DNA of 64,000 nt, taken from Symsagittifera roscoffensis. Taxonomy: Eukaryota > Xenacoelomorpha > Acoela > Convolutidae. Each line of letters opens with the position of its first letter. Position 1 is the first letter of the stretch. Under the pieces are notes generated by a model. It saw only the letters and a list, made by a program, of their open reading frames with translations, searched no databases and had not been told where the DNA came from. The stretch spans positions 71,993,345 to 72,057,344 of the forward strand of contig NC_087065.1 in NCBI RefSeq assembly GCF_963678635.1, in the 5' to 3' direction. Shown here piece after piece: positions 56,063-64,000 of the stretch. The position numbers and the translations under genes are program-made.

Positions 56063-57601
56063 TTGAGGGGTAAAATATCAGACAAGGAACTAGATTCGCT
56101 CAAGGCGGTGCTAAGTCGGAACGCAGACGTTTTTTCGAAACATAAGGCCGACATAGGTTGCTGTAGTTTTGTAGAACACGAGATTGAGATAGAAGAGGGA
56201 TCGGTACCTCATAGGGAAGGGGCGAGAAGAATGACCCCAAACAAGTCACAAGCGTGTAGGAAGGAGATCGAGATGTTAATGGAGTACGACATGATCGAGC
56301 CGTCGAAGTCCCCATGGGCTTGTGGCGTGGTCATGGCGAAAAAGAAAGGGGGATAACTCAGATTTTGTTGTGATTTCCGTTATCTGAACGCAGTGACTAT
56401 AAAGGACGCATACCCGATTCCCCGCATCGATGAGAGCCTATCCAAGCTGGGAGACGCGAAGTTCTTCACGACGTTAGATTTGGGCTCTGCGTTCTGGCAA
56501 GTGCCACTCCGAAAGCAAGATCGTGAAAAAACGGGCTTCGCGTGCGAGCTGGGATTGTTCCAGTGGAAGAGGATGCCGTTCGGATTGTGCAACGCGACGG
56601 CCACATTCCAGCGACTGATGGCCCAGGCACTCACGAGCGTGACTAAGAAATACTAGAATCTCATCATGTGTTATGTCGATGATGTCGTGATTGCAACACC
56701 AACCTTAGAGGACCACATAGAGAGGTTGGATGATGTGTTTACTTGCATGAAGCAGGCGGGCCTGAAATTTAAACCCTCTAAGTGTGAAATCCTCAGAGAC
56801 TCCATAAAGTATCTGGGCCGCCTGGTGGATAAACATGGAGTGAGACCAGATCCTGAAGCGGTCGAAGCGGTGTTGACCTGGAAGGCACCTAAAACAGATA
56901 CACAACTGATGAGTTTTTTGGGATTTGCTAATTATTATCGAGAATTCATCAAGGGGTATGCTGACAAAATATACCCCATGCAGCGGTTGATGAGAAACAA
57001 GGGCAAAAAGTTCACTTGGACTGATGAGGCACAAGTTTCATTTGAGAACATCAAACGTGAACTTTGCGAGGCACCGGTCCTCGGCATGCCAACAGAGATG
57101 GGGATGTTCGTGCTGGACACGGATGCATCGGTGGTTGCGATATCGGGCATACTTCACCAGGAGCAGGAGTGGAACGGGAGAACGGTTCTCCGTCCGATAG
57201 CCTACGGGAGTAAGGTCCTGAGTGATACTGAGATGAAGTACGGCGCACCAAAAGGGGAGATGTTCGCGGTGATCATTTTCAGGGAAAAATACAGGGCCTA
57301 CTTGGGGAGTGCTCCCTTCAAGTTACGTGTGGATAATCGTGCCCTTGCCTGGCTGAAAACCTATTCGATTGACCAAAGTTATATTGGTCGTTGGATCGTG
57401 CGCCTAGATGGATACCACATGATCATAGAGCACCGTACCCGTGATAAGCACCAGAACGCAGATAGCCTCAGTAAAAAGACAGAATTCTATGAGCGCCTCG
57501 AGGAGAAGCGGGCTAACCAATCGGAAATCAAAGACGGGTTTTCATTTCTGGACAAGGAAACCTACGACAAACTGCCACTTACTAGGTGGTTAGACAAGTG
57601 A
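56063..57601 (+). pseudogene. reverse transcriptase and RNase H, unit E
   Basis: Second RT copy: stretches 56063-56356 (TAA), 56393-56656 (TAG) and 56666-57601. The stops match unit C base for base. Y-V-D-D near 56672; RNase H complete. Confidence 0.88.
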
Positions 57602-57954
57602 GGGCATCCTATATCTGGACACCGTGACCTTCCAGTGGAGACGGCCGCGGAGATAAAGGTTTTAGCCAGGGGCGAGCCCGTTCCGCTGGATCTGCTAGTC
57701 CGATCCAATTTGGTACAGCAAGAACTTACCAGGCTGGGTATAAACAGCATAGCTCTATTGAACAGGACGGTGAACGTGGCGCCGGACGTCATGGGGAAGC
57801 TCCGTGACTTGTTGGACAGGGAAGTGGATAGGCATGATCGTGAGTGGATGGAGACCATGCAGCGGTTGACTGTCACTGAGAGAACAGAGAAGAGGCCAGT
57901 GTCCATTCGGAGCCGAGGTGTTGAACGGGTTTGCAGGTCGATAGTCAACCAGAT

Positions 57955-59218
57955 GTGATGAAGCTGCACTTTGAGGAAGAGAGTCTCTCCAAGAAACAAG
58001 AGTGCAGCGCGCTAACAAGCATCCTGGAGGGTACTGCACTAAATTGTGTAATGGCGAAAAGAGCCAATGAGAGAGACAGCGATCGCAAGATATTCGACAT
58101 CCTGCTGAATCTTTTCGGCTCTGAAGTACAAGGGCACCAGGCTATGGTGAAGTTCGAAAAGAGGCGTAAAAGAGATGACGAATCCTTAGATAAATTTTTG
58201 GACGACTAGGAGGAGAAGCAATCTCGATGAGAGAATATCAGAGCGAAACTTGGCGATTGCTTCGAAGTTCATGGACGGAGTAAAGAGTGAGGAGTTGAAA
58301 ACGATGTTGGCCACGCACTTCACCCTGTCACTTGACCAGGTACCCACGCCCGATGATTTGCGTATGAAGTCACGCGAGTATTTACTCATAAAACCGAGGG
58401 CGCAAAACCGTTACAGCAATTATGGTAACTACAGCGGGACAAACACTGGTGCGAACTCCAGTTGGTACAAACCTCGCGATGACATGGATAAGAGGAGGTC
58501 GTTTGCGAATTGTGGTTCGATGGACCATCACGTTTCCGCGTGTTCTGCATACAAACAGAACATGAAGGCAATAGGCTTCTTTCTCGACGACGTCGACGCG
58601 ACCGACGAGGACCACGAAGAGTACGTCAGAGGGCTCATCATGAAATATGGTCCGAGGTGCTTCTTCTGTATTTTGGAAGTACACTTCAAGTCGGATTGCA
58701 CTCAGTTTTGGGATGCAGTGGCGGACGCGAAACATCCCCGCCACGAAGATTTCTATGAGCGCCTCGAGGAGAAGCAGGCTAACCAATCGGAAATCAAAGA
58801 CGGGTTTTCATTTCTGGACAAGGAAACCTACGACAAACTGCCACTTACTAGGTGGTTAGACAAGTGAGGGCATCCTATATCTAGACACCGTGACCTTCCA
58901 GTGGAGACGGCCGCGGAGATAAAGGTTTTAGCCAGGGGCGAGCCCGTTCCGCTGGATCTGCTAGTCCGATCCAATTTGGTACAGCAAGAACTTACCAGGC
59001 TGGGTATAAACAGCATAGCTCTATTGAACAGGACGGTGAACTGGCGCCGGACCTCATGGGGAAGCTCCGTGACTTGTTGTACAGGGAAGTGGATAGGCAT
59101 GATCGTGAGTGGATGGAGACTATGCAGCGGTTGACTGTCACTGAGAGAACAGAGAAGAGGCCAGTCTCCATTCAGAGCCGAGGTGTTGAACGGGGTTGCA
59201 GTTCGATAATCAACCAGC
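57955..59218 (+). repeat. unit F: gag fragment plus linker, running into native downstream DNA
   Basis: B/D-type diagnostic bases. Its linker has extra differences (CTAGACACCG, a lost base near 59041) and, instead of joining another gag unit, continues at 59213 with CCAGCTGGTGAGCTC into the native pre-integrase region. It is the right edge of the array. Confidence 0.9.
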
Positions 59219-59809
59219 TGGTGAGCTCAATGCCGAAGGAGGTCTTGTTGAGAACTTCGTTCACTGAACATGGGACACTGAATCAGACCCATGCCACTGA
59301 AGAAGTCAGGGTCAAGTCGAGATCTAGCTTCAGGAGGAAAGTGCATTTCACGGATGCAAGAGAAGAATACGAGCCGAGCTCAGATTGTTCGTCCGGGGAC
59401 GAGACAATGTCCGGGGAGTCTGATACCTTCGAGCCCGTCAAGGACGACTTGTCCGAGGAGTCTGACACCTTTGAGCTCGTACAGGACGACTTATCCAGGG
59501 GAGAGGTTGTTTAGACAACTGAGGGATAGAATGTTGTCCGGGGAGTCGGATTCGAGGCAATCGAGGGACAGAGTTTTGTCCGGGGAGTCGAGAAACATCT
59601 CAGACAACTTGGAATATGACGTTGGGGAATCAGTCGGCTCAAGTGATGACTCGAGGCCCCAGTCCTGGTACAACACATCTGAAACAACTTCCAATTCCGA
59701 TATATCGAAGATCGCGATCCACTCCTTGTTGGTAGACTGGAAGCAGCGCGGGCTGGACCGAGAAATGCATCAGGATCCAGACAGGGACAGACAGGTACAC
59801 CTCAGATGA
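59056..59809 (+). pseudogene. acidic linker with L-S-G-E repeats (element 2)
   Basis: Two frames (to 59514, then 59470-59809). The repeats S-G-E-S-D-T-F-E and L-S-G-E-S are encoded by TGTCCGGGGAGTC at 59408, 59535 and 59577, with related copies near 59391 and 59450. Low complexity and acidic; no enzyme recognised. Confidence 0.6.
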
Positions 59810-60263
59810 AGAGGGCACTGTGGTAGACAATGCCGCGGATGAGCTCGAGCTGATAGCAGTTTCGAAACGCCCCACCAGATTACTACCACACGGTACAGTC
59901 GTCCGTACTAGTCTGGAGCAATCCGTTCAGGAAGCAACACCCTTGAAGGAGATATGGTGTGTTAAGTTGATGGACGATGCTCATGCTCCGGAAATAATGA
60001 GTGAGCAAATGAACGTGGTAAATACGTATTTGAAAGCCAGGTACAGGCTGTCGGATCTCCTAGGAGCTCAACGAAATGATAAAATGATGAGCAGTCTGAA
60101 GAGATGGATCGAGAATGGAGCACCTGACAAGGGAGACTTGGAAGAAGACAGCTACAAGATCTTGAAGCAATTCTACCTGCAGAGAAAAGACTTGTTGTAC
60201 CTGAACAAGGACGGAATCGTAGCCTGTAAACGTAAAGAGGAGGACAAGGTCATTTCTAAATAG
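59810..60263 (+). pseudogene. pre-integrase region (element 2)
   Basis: 147 codons from 59820. D-N-A-A-D-E-L-E, I-W-C-V-K-L, L-K-A-R-Y-R-L-S-D-L-L and W-I-E-N-G-A-P-D match element 1. A TAG at 60261-60263 is the only break before the integrase, which is in the same frame. Confidence 0.65.
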
Positions 60264-62144
60264 AATTGGATAGTGTTGCCACAGTTGTACCAGACCGAAT
60301 TGCTCTTTCGTTCACATGATCAGATGGGCCATCAAGGCGTGGACAACAGGATACAGAAACGATTCGAATGGCCGGGATTGAAGAAGGCTTGTGAGAAGTG
60401 GATGGCCGCATGCCTGTCATGTCAACAGGCGAAGGATCCCAGGAAACTAAGGTTCCCCCTACAGTCAATAGAGTCGTCGGGATTCAACGAAGTGGTGCAA
60501 ATTGATCATCAGAAGATCTGCATGACAGCAACGGGATATAATCAGGTGCTGGTATGGATCGACCATTTTACAAAATATGCGGAGGCAGCACCCTGCATGA
60601 CAGCATCGGCGGAAGAAACATGCGATCATTTGATAAATGTGTGGATAGCGAGGCATGGCTGCCCCATCACATTCCAATCGGACAATGGCAAAGCACTCGT
60701 GGGTGATCTCACGAAGGAGTTTATGAAAAGGTCGCAGGTAGCGCAGGCCCACTCGACCACCTATCACCCGCAAACGAATGGCCTAGTCGAGAGGCAAAAT
60801 CGCACACTGGTATCCATGCTGAGAGTCTATTGCTCACGCTACATGGATGACTGGGACAAGCACTTGCCGCAAGTGATGGGTGCTTACAACAGCACGGAGC
60901 ATTCCACCACGGGAATAAGTCCACACATGATGCTAACGAGTCACGAAAAAGTGCTTCCGTTGACGTTTTTCTACCCTGAATATGAAGGGAAGAGAACAGC
61001 ACCGCAAACGTACGTGCGGGATGTCATTAGAAGACAGCAGGACCTCAATGACTTATGCAGGAGGAACACGCAACAGGCGCAAATTAGACAAAAAAGGAGG
61101 TTTGATAAAAGGGCAGCCGATGCAAAATCCTACTCAGTTGGCGACTACGTCTGGGTGTTCCAGGAAGTGGTTCCACCAAAAGGAATCAAGAAATTTTTAA
61201 AGAAATGGCGTGGTCCATTTCAGATAACAGAGGTGCACCAAGGAGGTCATTTGTATCGATTGAGCACTGGAAGAGCAGTTCATTACGAAAACATCAAACC
61301 ACACAATGCCTCGTCAGAGGACTGGTGCATCCCAGCGGACATGCAAGAGGGAGACTATTTGATAGTGGATCCTGCTTGTGAGGTGAATGAAAGGGGTACT
61401 CGCGACAAAAACGACGGGAATGAGGTGGTGGACGATTGCGACCTACCACTGGACCTGGAGTTGACCGAGCGAGTAGAGGTGGACGATGAAACTCTACCTT
61501 GTCTCGAGGAAGACTGGGACTGCCCGGAACAAATTGAAATTGACAAAGGAATACAGCCTGACTTTCCTCACACCATGGAAACACGCCAGAGCAAGAGAGG
61601 AAAAAACAAGAAGAAATACAATCCGTACGGCGAGGATTTCGTCATAGACAGGATAGTTGTAAGTGATATGATGGACTCGCTGGTAGGACTGGACGAAGTG
61701 GCGGTGCTAGAAGAAATCGACTTGGTGAATGACATGGATCAGGATTGGATCGACGATCGATCAGAACCGGAAGTGGAGTTCGAACCAGAAGCGGAACAGA
61801 CTCATGAGCCAGAACTAACGAACTTGCGGGTGCTTGAATGGCTCCATGATCTGCCGACAGATCCAAAAGAGACAATCCTGACGATTCAGGACGTCGATAG
61901 AGACGGCATCAAATACGTCAGTCATGACAATACCGAGTCCAACTGGGTCGCCCCAGATGGTCCTCTACGTGTTCCACAATCCAACCTCGATCTGCTAGAC
62001 TTTGGGCAATCGACGGGGACGTCGATGGATATTTTTGTCCGGGGAGTGGGGGTAGGACTCACCCACACCGAAAACCTGATCATAAAAAAAATTGAAATCG
62101 GCAAAAAAAACCGCAGAACTAGAGACAGAAGGCGAGAATGCTAA
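60264..62144 (+). CDS. integrase (HHCC, DDE core, GPY/F), acidic linker and macrodomain leader (element 2)
   Basis: An unbroken frame of about 625 codons. H-D-Q-M-G-H-Q-G and C-L-S-C-Q-Q (zinc domain), Q-I-D-H-Q, F-Q-S-D-N-G and G-L-V-E-R-Q-N (catalytic Asp, Asp, Glu near 60503, 60679 and 60790), K-W-R-G-P-F-Q-I (GPY/F, about 61205). A 250-residue acidic linker follows, then G-T-S-M-D-I-F-V-R-G-V-G-V-G-L (about 62017-62061), the first part of the macrodomain module. It thus shows directly that macrodomain and integrase are encoded in one frame. The frame leaves the macrodomain after an 8-A run (62083-62090; 7 in element 1) and stops at 62144. Confidence 0.88.
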   Translation, partial: NWIVLPQLYQTELLFRSHDQMGHQGVDNRIQKRFEWPGLKKACEKWMAACLSCQQAKDPRKLRFPLQSIESSGFNEVVQIDHQKICMTATGYNQVLVWIDHFTKYAEAAPCMTASAEETCDHLINVWIARHGCPITFQSDNGKALVGDLTKEFMKRSQVAQAHSTTYHPQTNGLVERQNRTLVSMLRVYCSRYMDDWDKHLPQVMGAYNSTEHSTTGISPHMMLTSHEKVLPLTFFYPEYEGKRTAPQTYVRDVIRRQQDLNDLCRRNTQQAQIRQKRRFDKRAADAKSYSVGDYVWVFQEVVPPKGIKKFLKKWRGPFQITEVHQGGHLYRLSTGRAVHYENIKPHNASSEDWCIPADMQEGDYLIVDPACEVNERGTRDKNDGNEVVDDCDLPLDLELTERVEVDDETLPCLEEDWDCPEQIEIDKGIQPDFPHTMETRQSKRGKNKKKYNPYGEDFVIDRIVVSDMMDSLVGLDEVAVLEEIDLVNDMDQDWIDDRSEPEVEFEPEAEQTHEPELTNLRVLEWLHDLPTDPKETILTIQDVDRDGIKYVSHDNTESNWVAPDGPLRVPQSNLDLLDFGQSTGTSMDIFVRGVGVGLTHTENLIIKKIEIGKKNRRTRDRRREC

Positions 62145-62655
62145 AAAACCAGCTTTCGGACGAATTTTTGAATCTTATTTTGACCTACCGAGCCATTATT
62201 CAAACAATATCGTAATTACGGACAGCGATTTTATACTCACGGAACGCACATGCGCTATAGCGATAACCGCGGACGTAAGCTTCAAAACAGCACTAGCGGC
62301 TGATTTCAAAAGAGAGTATAAGAACATCGAGTTTTTATGGAAACAGAGGCCGGGTGTGGGAGGGATGATAGCGCTGCCCCCTGTTGCATCACAGATACCA
62401 GGGAAACATTTGTGTTTCCTGGTTACTAAGGCCACTGACAAGCAACACGTAGAACCAGAGAGCTTGGTATTGGCCTTGAATCGACTTAGGGATTTTCTGG
62501 TTGAGAGAGGAGTGACCTTTTTCTCGTTACCATTATATGATCCTAATAGGGAAAAACTACATCCGAGAGAGTTGTACGCCCTTGTACATGTGATATTTTC
62601 AGAAACTGACATAGAGGTTTACTTACATAAAAAATACTATCTAAGCATATGCTAA
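62092..62655 (+). CDS. macrodomain (TARG1/OARD1-like), element 2
   Basis: The rest of the macrodomain in the -1 frame, to TAA 62653-62655. I-V-I-T-D-S-D-F-I-L, C-A-I-A-I-T-A-D-V-S-F-K-T-A-L-A, D-F-K-R-E-Y, L-C-F-L-V-T-K (Lys at the TARG1 nucleophile position), F-F-S-L-P-L-Y-D-P and V-I-F-S-E-T-D-I-E-V-Y-L. No stop or further frame break. It has no ATG of its own near the start, consistent with synthesis as part of the polyprotein. Confidence 0.72.
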   Translation: MKSAKKTAELETEGENAKKPAFGRIFESYFDLPSHYSNNIVITDSDFILTERTCAIAITADVSFKTALAADFKREYKNIEFLWKQRPGVGGMIALPPVASQIPGKHLCFLVTKATDKQHVEPESLVLALNRLRDFLVERGVTFFSLPLYDPNREKLHPRELYALVHVIFSETDIEVYLHKKYYLSIC

Positions 62656-63122
62656 GAATTGCATTCGGCGATAAGTGGTTTTTATTAAGTTCACTTGATG
62701 GGAATTAGGGTCAAGTTTTAGATTAGGATTAAGTGCATGTATTATCTATTAGGGATTATGTCCGTATGTGATAGTGTAGATGTGTGATGTTTATGTGTTA
62801 TGTTATTGTTATGATATGTTTTATGTTTTGTGTCATAAAATACCTAGAATACTCCAGGTAGTCAAGATGACAGCGCTCATTTGTGCTACCTTGGCAAAGA
62901 TGCAGGTGGACGATCCACCTTGATGCTAAATTTTTAAATCAGAATTGAGAAGAGAATTTCAATGAAGAGTTTTAAAGATTTGAATGATTTTTTATCCAAG
63001 AATGACGGTTGTAAGTCGCGACTTGTTTTTTAAATCATGATTGATCAGAAATTGTTTATTGAATTCATTGAATCAAACGAGCCGGAGGAAACTTCACGAC
63101 ACGAGAATCAATACGATAAGAA
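62656..63122 (+). other. spacer between the two coding regions (element 2)
   Basis: T/G-rich non-coding stretch like 30936-31295. ATGTGTTATGTTATTGTTATG near 62790 parallels element 1. Confidence 0.5.
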
Positions 63123-63857
63123 ATGGGTGACACGAATGAACTAATGGAATTCCTCTCAGCGAGTCTAGGAGCGACTCTAGACGAGATCTATCAGCGGCTG
63201 ATCGATTGTGACTTTACACGAGAAGACACGGGGCTGGCGATGTTTGTGGCCGCGCTCCTCAATGCGTTAGGACGAGAGGGTCGAGGGAATCGCCCTACAG
63301 AAGTGGTGTTGATGTTGGCCTTCGGTGAGTCCGGGACCGCCGAGAGAGGTCGAAACCGACTGATGAGATGGCGGCGTGGAGAAATGTCTGGCTACGACCT
63401 GGCTTGTGAGCCAGGACTAGGTGAACAGAGGGACCACCGGCTAGGTGAGATGCCTTTGCCGATCCAACCTGCGCAGCCGCTCATCGGAGCTAAAAGACAA
63501 CGCGATGGGCCAGGCCCGTCCTATTCAGTCGACTCTCCAACAGCTGCTCCTCCTCCGAAGAGAGTGAGGGTGAGCGAAATAGAGATACAGATGTCGGAGA
63601 CGATTGAGACGTTGGAGAAGAAAGAGAGAGATCAGAGCGAGCTGTGTGCCAAACTCCAGGAGTATAGGGCGATAGCTCGAGAAAGAGACGAATGGAAAAA
63701 GAAGTACGAGGATCTGCAGGTGGCCTACAAGGAGGATGAAATAAAGCACCTGAAGGAGCTGTATATGGCAAAGGTGAGCCAAGTGTCACAGGAGGTTCTG
63801 GCGACGATGAAGTCCTCGGAGGGATCCAGGGACACACGCCCCAAGACAAGAGTATAG
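63123..63857 (+). CDS. second coding region: helical domain plus coiled coil (element 2)
   Basis: ATG 63123 opens 244 codons. The N-terminal helical domain (I-Y-Q-R-L-I-D-C-D-F, N-R-P-T-E-V-V-L-M, L-M-R-W-R-R-G-E) matches element 1, followed by a Pro-rich basic segment (P-P-P-K-R-V-R-V) and a Glu/Lys coiled coil. Here the two parts are joined in one frame, which supports the frameshift reading for element 1. TAG at 63855-63857; element 1 continues towards the SGNH domain. Confidence 0.65.
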   Translation: MGDTNELMEFLSASLGATLDEIYQRLIDCDFTREDTGLAMFVAALLNALGREGRGNRPTEVVLMLAFGESGTAERGRNRLMRWRRGEMSGYDLACEPGLGEQRDHRLGEMPLPIQPAQPLIGAKRQRDGPGPSYSVDSPTAAPPPKRVRVSEIEIQMSETIETLEKKERDQSELCAKLQEYRAIARERDEWKKKYEDLQVAYKEDEIKHLKELYMAKVSQVSQEVLATMKSSEGSRDTRPKTRV

Positions 63858-64000
63858 GAGCTGCGTACACCGAGAGGGCCCGAGGCTCCTCAGCAGACAC
63901 AACAGTCTGCTCCCAGTCAGAGGAACACGATACCAGACCCTTCTGACACCTATCTCGCTCCCCAGTTCCAAGAATCATTCAATCAAGTGGCCAGAGCAAC
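63858..64000 (+). pseudogene. continuation of the second coding region, cut by window end
   Basis: Corresponds to element 1 from about 32040 onward. The SGNH domain should lie just beyond the window. Confidence 0.4.

Larger units (their letters stand above)
54833..57954 (+). repeat. unit E (3,122 bp), copy of unit C with a 1,220-bp deletion
   Basis: It follows unit C to ATATCTG (about 55989), then jumps to the base equivalent to 51601. Length difference to C is exactly 1,220 bp. It loses the protease and the first part of RT. Confidence 0.92.
41954..64000 (+). mobile_element. giant Ty3/gypsy-type LTR element 2, rearranged, truncated by window end
   Basis: Same order as element 1: structured leader, gag, protease, RT, RNase H, linker, integrase, macrodomain, spacer, helical/coiled-coil protein. 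The sequence is clearly diverged from element 1 throughout, so it is a separate family member and not a copy. It uses the LTR at 41020-41953 as its left end. Tandem duplication has given six gag units and two RT units; many shared stops show that it was dead before it was duplicated. Confidence 0.85.

Noticed and set aside
46673-59218. CRISPR-like or satellite interpretation of the repeated units
   Set aside because: Units are kilobase-size gag-pol fragments with clear protein motifs, not short repeats with spacers.

Overview
The window is eukaryotic, almost certainly from an invertebrate animal. It has two compact host genes, several LINE and tRNA-headed repeat insertions, and two very large Ty3/gypsy-type LTR retroelements that fill about 46 kb. 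I cannot fix the phylum from sequence alone. Nothing here is prokaryotic: no operons, Shine-Dalgarno sites or CRISPR.

Host flank, 1-16139. This part is AT-rich. It holds a ribosomal protein eL28 gene (1107-1532, minus) with a splice acceptor only 6 nt before its ATG, and the terminal exon of a profilin-like gene (15019-15515, minus). Between them are a near full-length but broken PHD/endonuclease/RT LINE (2886-6259) with a 12-bp target-site duplication, a 5'-truncated LINE (13407-14324) with its own 12-bp duplication, at least four copies of a tRNA-headed repeat, short palindromic repeats, a 650-bp tandem duplication and a roughly 173-bp satellite.

LTR cluster and element 1, 16140-41953. An old, interrupted LTR is followed without spacer by a 23.8-kb element: 5' LTR (18133-19087), 2.9-kb structured leader, gag, protease, RT, truncated RNase H, integrase, a macrodomain (TARG1-like ADP-ribose hydrolase fold) joined to the integrase C-terminus, then about 9 kb of extra coding sequence before the 3' LTR (41020-41953). 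The extra region encodes a helical domain, a coiled coil, an SGNH/GDSL esterase-like domain, a second degenerate SGNH-like domain and about 2,000 residues I do not recognise. Stops and frameshifts show that this copy is dead.

Element 2, 41954 to beyond 64000. A related but clearly diverged element follows directly after the same LTR. It has its own structured leader, the same gag-pol-macrodomain order and the start of the same second coding region before the window ends. Its gag-pol part has been rearranged into six gag units and two RT/RNase H units in a two-type higher-order tandem array (46673-59218).

The most interesting signals are: (1) a macrodomain and tandem SGNH domains carried by a giant LTR element; (2) leaders built from repeated hairpins whose stems differ between the two elements but stay paired; (3) 51 nt identical between the elements at the integrase/macrodomain junction, resembling a central polypurine tract and sharing a core with the 3' polypurine tract.
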